Below, in pieces: positions 34,155 through 43,513 of a stretch of 64,000 nt of DNA. The stretch spans positions 1 to 64,000 of the forward strand of contig JAFQBH010000017.1 of NCBI GenBank assembly GCA_017399765.1, written 5' to 3'. This stretch comes from Oscillospiraceae bacterium (lineage in GTDB: Bacteria > Bacillota > Clostridia > Oscillospirales > Ruminococcaceae). Below the pieces are notes generated by a model that was not told where the DNA came from, did not search any database, and was given only the letters and a program-made list of their open reading frames with translations. Positions within the stretch are counted from its first letter, which is position 1, and each line of letters starts with the position of its first letter. The position numbers and the translations under genes were made by a program.

Positions 34155-36341
34155 ATGGCTTTTTCATACGAAAATCTTAATCCGCGCCAGATCGAGGCGG
34201 TTAACCATAAGGAAGGTCCTCTTCTTGTTCTTGCCGGCGCAGGAAGCGGAAAAACAACCGTTTTGATCGCAAGGGTCGCGAAGCTTATTGAAAGCGGGAT
34301 CCGCCCATGGAACATTCTTACCATAACTTTTACGAACAAAGCGGCGGATGAACTTAAAAACCGCCTTGTAACAAAGCTCGGAACAGAAGCGGCGGACGTT
34401 TTTGCCTCAACTTTCCACAGCATGTGCGTAAGGATTTTGCGCCGGGATGCAGAAGCCATTGACCTTCCGAAAAGCTTTACCATTTATGATACCGACGACA
34501 GCCTTCGCGTCATAAAAAAATGCCTCAAAAACCTCAATATGGAGGAAAAACAGTTTCCGCCTAAACCTTTGCTCGGTGCAATAAGCCACGCAAAGGAACG
34601 CCTTGAAGATCCGCAGGATATGGCGGACCTTGCGGACAGAAACGGCGATTACAGAATGAAAGTCACCGCAAAAGTCTATTCGGCATATCAGAAGGAACTC
34701 CACGAAGCGGGAGCTTTGGATTTTGACGATCTTCTTTGTGAAACCGTCCGCCTTTTCCGGACAAAACCGGAAGTTCTTGAATATTACCAGAACCGCTGGC
34801 AATATATCATGGTGGACGAATATCAGGACACCAACCACGTTCAGTATATGCTGGTCGCAATGCTTGCGCAGAAGAACAAAAACCTTTGCGTGGTGGGTGA
34901 TGACGACCAGTCAATTTATAAATTCCGCGGCGCGACCATTGAAAACATTCTTTCTTTCGAGCGCCAGTTCCCGGGAGCAAAAGTTGTCCGCCTTGAGCAG
35001 AACTATCGCTCCACCCAGAACATTCTTTCCGCCGCGAACAGGGTTATTGAGCACAACACCGAGCGAAAAGGAAAGAACCTTTGGACCTCGAACGGCGACG
35101 GAAGCAAAATTACCATTCGCCGCTGTGTTGATGAGGACAGAGAAGCAGAATTTATCGCGGATAAAGTTCTTGACGGGATTTCAAAAGGCGCAAATTACAG
35201 CGATTTTGCCGTTCTTTACAGAATGCATGCTCAATCCGCAAGCCTTGAGCGAACTTTTATGAGAGCGGGCGTCCCTTATAAAATCATCGGCGGGCTTCGC
35301 TTTTATGAACGCAAGGAAATCAAGGATATGCTTGCATATATGTCCGTAATCGCGAACCCGGCGGATAATCTTCGCCTTGAGCGAATTATCAACGAACCAA
35401 AGCGCGGAATCGGCGCAACGACCCTTGCAGCCGCCGAGCACATCTCCGACGTTACCGGACTCAGCCTTTTTGAGGTTTTTGAGCACGTGGACGAATATAT
35501 CGACCTTATGAAACGCAGCACCGTGCTCAAAGGCTTCACCGATATGATAAAAGAACTTTCTGAAATTGCGGAAGATTTTGATGCGGAAGAGTTTTTTGAT
35601 GCTCTTTGCGAAAAAACCGGATACACCGAAATGCTCCGTGCTCAGGGTTTGGAAGGCGAAACACGTCTTGAAAACATCGGCGAACTTAAAACCAACATGA
35701 TGAAATATCAGGAAGCTTCCGAAAACGCCGAGCTTTCCGGTTTTCTCGAAGAAGTTGCGCTTTATACAGACCTCGACAGGCTTGAGGAAAGCGATTCCGT
35801 TCTGATGATGACTCTCCATTCCGCAAAAGGTCTTGAATTTGAAAACGTCTTTATAATCGGCGCGGAGGAAGGGGTTTTCCCCGGAATGCAGGCGATTTAC
35901 GATATGACGGAAATGGAAGAGGAACGCCGCCTTGCCTATGTAGGAATCACAAGGGCGAAGAAAAATCTTTATTTGACCGCCGCCGCAAGCCGAATGATTT
36001 TTGGCCAGACAAGCCACAACCGCCTTTCCCGCTTTGCAGAAGAAATTCCGGAAGAATATAAGGATTTCTTCGACGAAAGCGAAAGCAGAAGAAAATCCAT
36101 AAACTATCATTTTGAGGAAGATTCCGCCGGAAAAGTTCATATCGAAAAAACTTTTACCGAAGCGCCGAAAACCGAAAACGTAAGTTATCGCCCGGGAGAT
36201 TCGGTTATACATAAAGTTTTCGGAAAGGGAATGGTCGTTTCCGCAAAGCCCATGAGCGGCGATACCCTTTTGGAAATTGCCTTTGAAAAAGTCGGCACAA
36301 AAAAACTTATGGCGAATTTTGCAAAGCTTAAAAAGGAATAA
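34155..36341 (+). CDS. pcrA: ATP-dependent DNA helicase PcrA/UvrD
   Basis: A 728-residue SF1A helicase acting in repair and replication fork clearance. Motif I is AGAGSGKTT (28-36), motif Ia TFTNKAADELKNR, motif II VDEYQDTN, motif III VVGDDDQSIYKFRGA, motif IV QNYRS, motif V TLHSAKGLEF and motif VI VGITRAKKNLYL. The C-terminal Tudor-like tail (GDSVIHKVFGKGMVV) binds RNA polymerase in PcrA. GGAGG precedes ATG 34155. Confidence 0.95.
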   Translation: MAFSYENLNPRQIEAVNHKEGPLLVLAGAGSGKTTVLIARVAKLIESGIRPWNILTITFTNKAADELKNRLVTKLGTEAADVFASTFHSMCVRILRRDAEAIDLPKSFTIYDTDDSLRVIKKCLKNLNMEEKQFPPKPLLGAISHAKERLEDPQDMADLADRNGDYRMKVTAKVYSAYQKELHEAGALDFDDLLCETVRLFRTKPEVLEYYQNRWQYIMVDEYQDTNHVQYMLVAMLAQKNKNLCVVGDDDQSIYKFRGATIENILSFERQFPGAKVVRLEQNYRSTQNILSAANRVIEHNTERKGKNLWTSNGDGSKITIRRCVDEDREAEFIADKVLDGISKGANYSDFAVLYRMHAQSASLERTFMRAGVPYKIIGGLRFYERKEIKDMLAYMSVIANPADNLRLERIINEPKRGIGATTLAAAEHISDVTGLSLFEVFEHVDEYIDLMKRSTVLKGFTDMIKELSEIAEDFDAEEFFDALCEKTGYTEMLRAQGLEGETRLENIGELKTNMMKYQEASENAELSGFLEEVALYTDLDRLEESDSVLMMTLHSAKGLEFENVFIIGAEEGVFPGMQAIYDMTEMEEERRLAYVGITRAKKNLYLTAAASRMIFGQTSHNRLSRFAEEIPEEYKDFFDESESRRKSINYHFEEDSAGKVHIEKTFTEAPKTENVSYRPGDSVIHKVFGKGMVVSAKPMSGDTLLEIAFEKVGTKKLMANFAKLKKE

Positions 36342-36370
36342 TATCTTTACTCCAAAAAGGAGGAACAAAT

Positions 36371-37264
36371 TTGAAACGAATTTTACTTACGGCGGAAGAA
36401 GCCGCCCTTGCATCTTCCGAAAGTTCCGCAGGAACGGAAAATCTCGATGCTTTTCTCGATACCCTTGAAAAAATGGAACCTTCCGAAATAATCACAAAAT
36501 ACGGCGAAAAAGTGCTTTGGGCACTTATAACCGTTGTGATCGGCGCAATTCTGGTGCGCTGGGTGCTTAAAATAATAATGCGCTACGTTGAAAAAAGCGA
36601 ACTTGCCGCAGGCGCCACAAAATTCATTCACGGAATAGTCGCTTTTCTGCTTTATTTTATCGTAATTCTCACGGCGGCAAACGTCCTTGGAATCCCGGTA
36701 ACTTCCGTTCTTGCAATTTTCAGCGTATTCACCCTTGCTTTTTCCCTTGCGATAAAGGATATAATCGCCCTTTTTGCAAGCGGAATCACAATTCTTTTTT
36801 CAAAACCTTTCAATGCCGGGGATTTTGTCGAAATTCCGGAAGAAGGAGTTTCCGGATTTGTTTCCGAAGTCGGACTTATCCATACCCACCTTTTCACTGC
36901 GGATAATAAGGAAATCATAATTCCGAACAGCATTGTTGCGGGCGATACCCTTATAAACTACAGCAAAATCGGTCTTCGCCGACTCGATTCGGTATATTCC
37001 ATAGGTTACGGCGAAGATTTTGAAAAAGCAAAGAAGATAATCCGCGAGGTTGTTGAAGCGGAACCCTTTGTTGAAAAGGAAAAAGATGTTTTCATAATGG
37101 TCACCGCGCTCGGACCAAGCAGCGTTGATATAGTCTGCAAGGTTTACGTAAAATGGGACAGCTATGAAACCCTTCGCTGCCGCCTTAATGAAAACATAAA
37201 ACTTGCTTTTGATAAAAACGGAATAGAAATTCCTTACAGCCAGATGGATATTCATATGAAATAA
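36371..37264 (+). CDS. MscS family mechanosensitive channel
   Basis: A 297-residue protein with three transmembrane helices (about 48-70, 84-106, 110-135), the pore-lining third helix FSLAIKDIIALFASGITILF, then the beta domain (FNAGDFVEIPEEGVSGFVSEVGLIHTHLFTADNKEIIIPNS). It releases solutes on hypo-osmotic stress. TTG 36371 follows AGGAGG. It lies 29 bases after pcrA. Confidence 0.92.
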   Translation: MKRILLTAEEAALASSESSAGTENLDAFLDTLEKMEPSEIITKYGEKVLWALITVVIGAILVRWVLKIIMRYVEKSELAAGATKFIHGIVAFLLYFIVILTAANVLGIPVTSVLAIFSVFTLAFSLAIKDIIALFASGITILFSKPFNAGDFVEIPEEGVSGFVSEVGLIHTHLFTADNKEIIIPNSIVAGDTLINYSKIGLRRLDSVYSIGYGEDFEKAKKIIREVVEAEPFVEKEKDVFIMVTALGPSSVDIVCKVYVKWDSYETLRCRLNENIKLAFDKNGIEIPYSQMDIHMK

Positions 37265-37276
37265 AAGGAGAACAAA

Positions 37277-38557
37277 ATGCAGGGAAAACTCGTAAGAAAA
37301 AAGATTGGCGAAAGTGCTTTTATGAATTCGGTCACCGAACCGAAATTCAAATCCGACAGGATAAGCCTTTGCCTTGTTACCCCCATTGAAAAAGAAACCG
37401 CAACGGTCAATGCCCTTGTGCCTTTTGTTTTGAGAAAAGGCTGCAAAAGCTGCCCGGATTTCACAAAGCTTAACCAAAAACTTGCGGAAATGTACGGAGC
37501 TATCCTTGATGCGGACGTTGCAAAACACGGCGATAAACAGATTATCGAGGTTTCAATTCAGTTTACCGATGACCGCTATGCAATTGGCGGCGAAAACATG
37601 ACGGAAACCGCCGCAAAGCTCCTTTCCGACCTTGTTTTTGAACCGAATTTTGATGAAAACGGCCATTTTCCGGAAATCGACCTTGAACTCGAAAGAGAAT
37701 TTCTCATAGATACTATTGAAAGTGACCTTAACGATAAAAGGGTCTATGCTATCGGAAAAGCCCTTGGCCTTGTTTTTGAAAACGAACCTTTCGGCGTAAA
37801 ACGCTACGGTTATGTTGAGGACGCAAAAGCTATCACTGCGGACAGCCTTGCGGAAGCTTGGAAAAACCTTGTTGAAACTTCGAGAATCGAAATTTTCTTT
37901 GCGGGTCCCGGAGATTCCGAAATTGCGGAAAAAGTTTTTGAAAAAAGAATTTCCGACCTTGAAAGAAAACCGGTTTCTTCCGAGCCTTTTGAAATAATCG
38001 ATTATTCTCCTTTTAAAGAAGCGGAAGAATTCATGGATATAGTTCAGGGAAAACTTGTTATGGTTTTCCGGATGGGCGCACCGAAAACCGAAAAGGAAAA
38101 GAACGCCGCAAGAGTTCTTTCAGCTCTTTACGGCGGAACCGCTTTTTCAAAGCTATTTATGAACGTACGTGAAAAAATGAGCCTTTGCTACTATGCAGAT
38201 TCCCATTTTGAACGCGGAAGCGGAATTATGATAGTGGATTGCGGAATCGAATTTGAAAACCGCGAAAAAGCGCAGAAAGAAATAATCAACCAGCTTGAAC
38301 TTGTTGCAAAAGGCGAATTCACCGATGAGGAATTCGCGGATACAAAAGGTGCGATCCTCAACAGTCTTGGTTCCGTCGGCGATACCCTTTATTCCGTTGA
38401 AGGCTGGTATATGAGCGGAATTGTTGAAGAAAACATCATTACTCCCGAAGAGGATAAAAAAGCCATTGAGGCCGTTACAAAAGAGGAAGTTATGAAAGCC
38501 GCGGAAAAAGCAAAACTTGCTGCTGTTTTCTTTCTTAAAGGAGGCGAAAACGAATGA
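37277..38557 (+). CDS. ymfF: M16 peptidase-like protein without zinc motif (YmfF type)
   Basis: A 426-residue insulinase-fold protein with both halves of the M16 clam-shell, but no HxxEH; the corresponding N-terminal segment reads VNALVPFVLRKGC. Such inactive members pair with an active partner, here the next gene, overlapping by 4 bases. In B. subtilis ymfF and ymfH are linked to EF-P 5-aminopentanol modification. AAAGGAG precedes ATG 37277. Confidence 0.85.
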   Translation: MQGKLVRKKIGESAFMNSVTEPKFKSDRISLCLVTPIEKETATVNALVPFVLRKGCKSCPDFTKLNQKLAEMYGAILDADVAKHGDKQIIEVSIQFTDDRYAIGGENMTETAAKLLSDLVFEPNFDENGHFPEIDLELEREFLIDTIESDLNDKRVYAIGKALGLVFENEPFGVKRYGYVEDAKAITADSLAEAWKNLVETSRIEIFFAGPGDSEIAEKVFEKRISDLERKPVSSEPFEIIDYSPFKEAEEFMDIVQGKLVMVFRMGAPKTEKEKNAARVLSALYGGTAFSKLFMNVREKMSLCYYADSHFERGSGIMIVDCGIEFENREKAQKEIINQLELVAKGEFTDEEFADTKGAILNSLGSVGDTLYSVEGWYMSGIVEENIITPEEDKKAIEAVTKEEVMKAAEKAKLAAVFFLKGGENE

Positions 38558-39831
38558 GCCTTGAAATGAAAAAAATCGAAAGCAAACGCCTTGGAGATTG
38601 CTACTATAAGGTTGAACACCCGAGCGGCCTTACCATTCTTATGGCGCCGATGAAGGGTTTTTCAACTGCTTACGCAATGTTCGGAACCGCCTATGGCTCC
38701 ATAGATACCTGCATAAAAACAGCCGAAAACGGCGAATTCAGAAAACTTCCGGAAGGAATTGCCCATTATCTTGAACACAAGCTTTTTGAAAGCGAAGAAT
38801 GTTCCGCTTTTGAACGCTACGCAAAAACCGGCGCAAACGCAAACGCTTTCACCGCTTTTGACAGAACCGCATATCTTTTTGCTTGTTCCGATAATTTTGA
38901 GGAGAGCATTGAGATCCTTCTGGATTTTGTTACTCAACCATATTTCACACCGGAAACCGTTGCAAAAGAGCAGGGTATAATCGGCCAGGAAATAAGAATG
39001 TATGACGATTCCGCAGACTGGAGAGTTCTCTTCAATCTTCTTGGTGCGCTTTACCACAAAAATCCGGTAAAAATCGATATTGCGGGAACGGTTGAATCCA
39101 TTGCGGAAATAACTTCCGATCTGCTTTATGATTGTTATAACACCTTCTATAACCTTCATAATATGGTTCTCACCGTTGCGGGAAATTTCGATATGGATTC
39201 GGTGCTCAAAGCGGCGGATAAGGTGCTCAAACCTGCTGATGATTTTTATCTTGAGCGGGCGATTTGCGATGAACCTGATGAAGTTGTCCAAAATTACGTT
39301 GAACAGCATCTTCCGGTTTCCGTTCCGATGTTCAACATCGGTTTTAAAGGAAAAACCGGAACCGAAGCGGAAAACTTCCGCGGAAGCATTCTTGACGAAA
39401 TCTTTGTCGGGGCGCTCTGCGACGATTACACAAAGGTTTACCGCGAACTTTATGACGAAGGAATCATTAACGCAACCTTCGGAAGCGAAGTTTTCTGCGG
39501 AAGAGATTATATTTCGATTTTCCTTTCCGGCGAAAGCCGCGAACCGGAAAAGGTTTATAAACGCCTTAAGGAGGAATTTGAGCATCTTCTTGAGCACGGA
39601 ATTCCGGAAGACGTTTTTGCCTGTGCTCAAAAATCCGTTTACGGACATTATATGCGTTCTTCCGAAAGAGTAACCGGCGTTGCAACAACTCTTTTCAACT
39701 GCCATTTCCCGGGAGTGGATATGTACGAACTTCTTGAAATTGCCGCGAATGCAACTCCGGAAAGCGTAATCGAACGCGTAAAATCCACCTATTGTGCGGA
39801 AAATTCCGCCCTTTCCGTAGTAAAACCCTGA
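38554..39831 (+). CDS. ymfH: M16 zinc peptidase (YmfH type)
   Basis: A 425-residue active-type M16 protein: HYLEHKLFE holds the HxxEH zinc motif (about residue 69) and EQGIIGQEIRMYDD supplies the third ligand Glu about 75 residues later. It overlaps ymfF by 4 bases (ATGA), as expected for a catalytic/non-catalytic pair. In B. subtilis the homologue is linked to EF-P modification. Confidence 0.9.
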   Translation: MSLEMKKIESKRLGDCYYKVEHPSGLTILMAPMKGFSTAYAMFGTAYGSIDTCIKTAENGEFRKLPEGIAHYLEHKLFESEECSAFERYAKTGANANAFTAFDRTAYLFACSDNFEESIEILLDFVTQPYFTPETVAKEQGIIGQEIRMYDDSADWRVLFNLLGALYHKNPVKIDIAGTVESIAEITSDLLYDCYNTFYNLHNMVLTVAGNFDMDSVLKAADKVLKPADDFYLERAICDEPDEVVQNYVEQHLPVSVPMFNIGFKGKTGTEAENFRGSILDEIFVGALCDDYTKVYRELYDEGIINATFGSEVFCGRDYISIFLSGESREPEKVYKRLKEEFEHLLEHGIPEDVFACAQKSVYGHYMRSSERVTGVATTLFNCHFPGVDMYELLEIAANATPESVIERVKSTYCAENSALSVVKP

Positions 39832-39852
39832 CGCAAAAGGAGGCATAATTTT

Positions 39853-40836
39853 ATGACAGATGTAATCAGTTTCCCCGGTCTGGGGCTTCAGTTTGAAGTA
39901 AGCCGTGTTGCTTTTTCAATCGGTTCGATAGATATTTACTGGTATGCAATTATTATTGCAACCGGTTTTATGCTTGCCCTTGCTTTCGCTTTCAAAAATT
40001 TTCCTAAATTCGGGGTCGATCCGGACAGAGCGATAGACGTTGTTTTCTTCGCAATGATCTTCGGAATAATCGGCGCAAGGCTTTATTACGTTGCTTTCCA
40101 GTGGGATATGTATAAGGATAACCTTATGGAAATTCTCAACATCCGCGGCGGCGGACTTGGTTTTTACGGCGGAATAATCGGCGGAATAATCGGTCTTATA
40201 ATCGGCTGCAAACTCCGCGGACAAAACATTCTCGCTTTTCTCGATGTTGCCGGCGGAGCGGTGCTCATCGGTCAGGGAATAGGACGCTGGGGAAACTTTG
40301 TTAACAGCGAAGCTTTCGGTTCGAACACAAATCTTCCCTGGGGAATGACGAGCCCGAAAATCGCCGCCTATATAGAAAGACATTCGGAGGAAGTTATGGG
40401 CGCCGTTATGGACCCGAACGTTCCGGTTCACCCGACATTTTTCTATGAATCTCTTTGGTGCGCGATCGGACTTCTTGTTTTCTGTTACGTTATGAAAAAG
40501 CGGAAGTTCGACGGTCAGATGCTTCTTTTCTATCTCGGCTGGAACGGTTTCGGAAGAATGATCATTGAAGGACTCCGCACCGACAGCCTTATGATAGGTC
40601 CTTTCAGAATTTCCCAGCTTCTCGGCGCTTTGATGTTCATCTTTGCGGTCTGCGCTTTCGGAGTTGCAATGAAATTCCTTAAGTCTGAATTAAGACCGGA
40701 ATGGCTCGGAATTTTTTCAGAAACCGAAAAGGGAAAGCTTGTTGCCGCCGGAAAATGGGATTATAAAAACAACTGCGAAAAAACTTCCGCAGAAAAAGAA
40801 GAAACGGGGGAAAACGAAGATGGCAACGATAATTGA
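39853..40836 (+). CDS. lgt: Prolipoprotein diacylglyceryl transferase
   Basis: A 327-residue membrane enzyme that moves diacylglycerol from phosphatidylglycerol to the lipobox Cys of prolipoproteins such as MetQ. The Lgt signature GRWGNFVNSEAFG, the HGG-like RGGGLGFYGGIIGG and HPTFFYESLW are present, with about seven helices. The C-terminal extension after about residue 275 is charged. AAAGGAGG precedes ATG 39853; the end overlaps folD by 17 bases. Confidence 0.95.
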   Translation: MTDVISFPGLGLQFEVSRVAFSIGSIDIYWYAIIIATGFMLALAFAFKNFPKFGVDPDRAIDVVFFAMIFGIIGARLYYVAFQWDMYKDNLMEILNIRGGGLGFYGGIIGGIIGLIIGCKLRGQNILAFLDVAGGAVLIGQGIGRWGNFVNSEAFGSNTNLPWGMTSPKIAAYIERHSEEVMGAVMDPNVPVHPTFFYESLWCAIGLLVFCYVMKKRKFDGQMLLFYLGWNGFGRMIIEGLRTDSLMIGPFRISQLLGALMFIFAVCAFGVAMKFLKSELRPEWLGIFSETEKGKLVAAGKWDYKNNCEKTSAEKEETGENEDGNDN

Positions 40837-41671
40837 CGGAAAGAAAATTGCGGCGGAAGTCCGCGCGGAACTTAAAGAAAAAATTGAAAAAATGGTCGCC
40901 GAAACAAAAAGAAGACCCGCCCTTGCGGTAATTCTTGTGGGCGAAGACCCTGCTTCAAAAGTTTATGTCCGCAACAAGGCAAAAGCCTGTGAAGAAATCG
41001 GCGTTGCAAGCGAAGTTGTCACTCTTGCGGCGGATATCACCCAGGAAATGCTCGAATATATCATAAATTCCTATGCCGCAAGGGTCGATATCGACGGAAT
41101 CCTTGTCCAGATGCCCCTTCCGAAAGGTCTTGACGGCGAAAGAGCCCTTGCCTGCATCCCTGCGGAAAAGGATGTTGACGCTTTCCACCCGGAAAACGTG
41201 GGACATATTATGCGCGGAGATTACCGCTTTTTGCCCTGTACTCCCGCAGGTGTTATGGAACTTCTTCACCGCTACGGAATTTCTCCGGCCGGCAAAAAAT
41301 GCGTCGTAATCGGAAGGAGCGATATCGTCGGAAAACCCATGGCGATGATGCTTCTTCACGAAAACGGAACCGTTGAAATCTGCCACAGCAAAACTCCGAA
41401 CCTTGCGGAAGAAACCCGCACCGCGGATGTTCTTGTTGCCGCTGTCGGAAGACCGAAATTCGTAACAGCAGATATGGTAAAAGAAGGCGCGGTCGTTATC
41501 GACGTCGGCATTAACCGTGATGAAAACGGAAAACTTTGCGGCGACGTTGATTTTGAAAACGTCGAACCGAAGGCAAGTTTCATCACTCCCGTTCCCGGCG
41601 GAGTAGGTCCCATGACCGTTGCAATGCTTATGCAGAACACCGTTACCGCGGCGGAAAAAAAGATTAAATAA
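40820..41671 (+). CDS. folD: Methylenetetrahydrofolate dehydrogenase/cyclohydrolase
   Basis: A 283-residue bifunctional enzyme interconverting methylene-, methenyl- and formyl-tetrahydrofolate. Motifs: VILVGEDPASKVYVRNKAKACEEIG (with the catalytic Tyr and Lys), DGILVQMPLPKGLD, VIGRSDIVGKPMAMML (NADP site) and PVPGGVGPMTVAMLMQNT. ATG 40820 sits in the end of lgt behind GAAACGGGGGAAAACGAAG. It ends the pcrA operon. Confidence 0.95.
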   Translation: MATIIDGKKIAAEVRAELKEKIEKMVAETKRRPALAVILVGEDPASKVYVRNKAKACEEIGVASEVVTLAADITQEMLEYIINSYAARVDIDGILVQMPLPKGLDGERALACIPAEKDVDAFHPENVGHIMRGDYRFLPCTPAGVMELLHRYGISPAGKKCVVIGRSDIVGKPMAMMLLHENGTVEICHSKTPNLAEETRTADVLVAAVGRPKFVTADMVKEGAVVIDVGINRDENGKLCGDVDFENVEPKASFITPVPGGVGPMTVAMLMQNTVTAAEKKIK

Positions 41672-41672
41672 A

Positions 41673-41712
41673 ATAAAAAAAACGCACCGGGCGGTGCGTT
41701 TTTTTTTATGTT
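41673..41712. terminator. Terminator of the pcrA-folD operon (bidirectional)
   Basis: Stem AACGCACCG / CGGTGCGTT with A7 and T9 flanks, between convergent folD and the lipoprotein gene. Confidence 0.9.
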
Positions 41713-41715
41713 TTA

Positions 41716-42213
41716 TTATCCATTATACGGAGAAAGATTATAGCTTCCGTCCGGCCAGAGGTGGTAAATGTTCTGGATAAATCCGTGAAGGTCATATTCC
41801 GCCTTTGTGTTGGACTCAATTTTCATTTCGTCGGAAAACTGTATGAAAGGCATAACTTTAAATTCGGGTCTGCCAACAAGGTCCTCGGGTTTAAGCTCGG
41901 CGCCTTCGGTAATTTCCGGAACGCCGTTTTCATCATAGATTATAATGGTATGCGGCTGCATCCAGTCCGGATAATATCCGGCAGCGGTTATTTCTTCGAA
42001 AGTCATGTATCCGCAATCTTCCGCAATTTCTTCCGGAGTTTTTTCCGGTTCGGAAGGTTCCTCGGGAATTTCTTCCGGTTCTTCGGGAGCTTCCGGTTCG
42101 GAAGGCGTTTCCGCAGGGTTCTCCGGCTCGGGAGATTCTTCAATTTCGTTTCCGCAGGCGCAAAGCGCAAACGCAAGAACAAGCGCAAGCAGAATCATTA
42201 GGAATTTTTTCAA
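41716..42213 (-). CDS. Lipoprotein, Pro/Glu-rich linker, short unknown domain
   Basis: A 165-residue secreted protein. The start is TTG 42213 behind GAGGTG; the signal peptide ends in LCAC (Cys about residue 19), followed by a PEPENPAETPSEPE linker and a roughly 100-residue domain with no recognised family. Its first 41 codons are almost identical to those of the next lipoprotein upstream (see 42248-43375), but the mature domains differ. It lies 34 bases after that gene, so both are likely one operon. Confidence 0.75.
   Translation of the reverse strand: MKKFLMILLALVLAFALCACGNEIEESPEPENPAETPSEPEAPEEPEEIPEEPSEPEKTPEEIAEDCGYMTFEEITAAGYYPDWMQPHTIIIYDENGVPEITEGAELKPEDLVGRPEFKVMPFIQFSDEMKIESNTKAEYDLHGFIQNIYHLWPDGSYNLSPYNG
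42091..42213 (-). repeat. Duplicated 5' coding segment, copy 1
   Basis: These 123 bases, covering the start codon, signal peptide and linker, match 43253-43375 without gaps at 117 positions; the start codon itself is TTG here and ATG there. Confidence 0.85.
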
Positions 42214-42247
42214 TATTGTCACCTCATTTTTAAAAAGAAATCTTTTG

Positions 42248-43375
42248 TTATCCAACAAGAGAAAAATTGACATAATGTCCGTTGTTTTCGGGATTGTTAA
42301 GTAAAATCGGGATTAATTCATTTGTTTCTGTGTTATATGAATATATTCCGGGAAGGTTACCTAATTTATCCCCATAAAGATAGAAATAAAACGTTTTTCC
42401 TTCGTCAATTGTGTAAAGATTAGCCACAACATCTGCATGCGGGTAAGGGCAAGCAACTTTTGTAAAAGTTGTTTCGTTTTCTTCAAAAATGACCGAATAA
42501 TATTCCCAGGGCGCATCGTAATAAAAAACATTTTTCATTGTTACAAGCAGCTCATTTTCGGAAATTTGAACAGCGGAAATCATATTCATTTCGTCAATTC
42601 TTGCATTATGGGTAAAAATTTTATCCGGATTTTTAACCAAATCAGATGAAACAAGAGTAAGATAGTGGTCAATGGAGCCTTCAAAAGAGCTATAATCTCC
42701 ACGCTCCTCATCTTCATTCCAATAAATGCAGGTAAACATACCGGTTTTATAGTTGTAAATCGGCTGGGTAGGACCGCTTGTGTAAATAAATGGTTCATTA
42801 TTTGCATCTGCCATATAGGTGAATTCTTTTGTTTCAAGGTCAAGAATAACGGGCATTATAGGGTGCTCGAAAGTTACCATCATTGTTAAAAGAGTGTTTT
42901 CATCAAGAAGCAAAATATCGTTGTATTCATGGTTTTCATCGTTAAGAATAGAAGCTTTTCCAGTTTCAAGGTCGTATATCCAAAGGCAGTTTCCGCCGAA
43001 ATAGTTTCCGGGTTCGATATTGCTTGAATAATAGATGACATTATCGTATTTTGATACAACTCCGGAAGCATAAGCGGAATCACACGGGATGATACATTCT
43101 TCTTTAAGCACTTTGGAATTTATATCGTAAGTATAAAAGACGATTTCTCTTTCGCTGATAGTTTCTGGATTATCCTGCATATATGTTATGGAAAGATAGG
43201 GAGAAATCTCCGACTCAGGGATTTCTTCGGTCGTTTTTTCTTCTTCCGGAACTTCCGGTTCGGAAGGCGTTTCAGCAGGGTTCTCCGGCTCCGGAGATTC
43301 TTCAATTTCGTTTCCGCAGGCGCAAAGCGCAAACGCAAGAACGAGCGCAAGCAGAATCGTCAGGAATTTTTTCAT
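42248..43375 (-). CDS. Lipoprotein, probable beta-propeller-like surface protein
   Basis: A 375-residue secreted protein starting at ATG 43375 behind GGAGCTGAAGC. Signal peptide with lipobox LCAC (Cys 19), acidic Pro-rich linker (about 20-50), then a domain with repeated strand patterns such as LWIYDLETGKASIL, PVILDLETKEFTY, and IYSYNTETNELIP, suggestive of a six- or seven-bladed propeller. The function is unknown. The 5' 123 bases are about 95% identical to those of the downstream lipoprotein gene. Confidence 0.75.
   Translation of the reverse strand: MKKFLTILLALVLAFALCACGNEIEESPEPENPAETPSEPEVPEEEKTTEEIPESEISPYLSITYMQDNPETISEREIVFYTYDINSKVLKEECIIPCDSAYASGVVSKYDNVIYYSSNIEPGNYFGGNCLWIYDLETGKASILNDENHEYNDILLLDENTLLTMMVTFEHPIMPVILDLETKEFTYMADANNEPFIYTSGPTQPIYNYKTGMFTCIYWNEDEERGDYSSFEGSIDHYLTLVSSDLVKNPDKIFTHNARIDEMNMISAVQISENELLVTMKNVFYYDAPWEYYSVIFEENETTFTKVACPYPHADVVANLYTIDEGKTFYFYLYGDKLGNLPGIYSYNTETNELIPILLNNPENNGHYVNFSLVG
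43253..43375 (-). repeat. Duplicated 5' coding segment, copy 2
   Basis: Partner of 42091-42213, with six substitutions by eye count. Sequence outside the block on both sides is different. Confidence 0.85.
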
Positions 43376-43457
43376 AGCTTCAGCTCCTTTTTCTGTCATC
43401 TTTAATTATATAGTGTCGGAAAAGGAGGATTTTGTTGCAGTTATTTTGAAAAAAATA

Positions 43458-43495
43458 AAAAAACCTCCCGAAAATTTCGGGAGGTTTTTCTGCAT
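43458..43495 (-). terminator. Terminator of the GNAT-obg unit
   Basis: Stem AACCTCCCGAAA / TTTCGGGAGGTT; the minus-strand side ends in T7. Confidence 0.88.
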
Positions 43496-43513
43496 TCTGT
43501 GAAAAATGCAAAA

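Noticed and set aside
38662..39846. 394-codon minus-strand open frame
   Set aside because: Antisense to the well-supported M16 peptidase gene.
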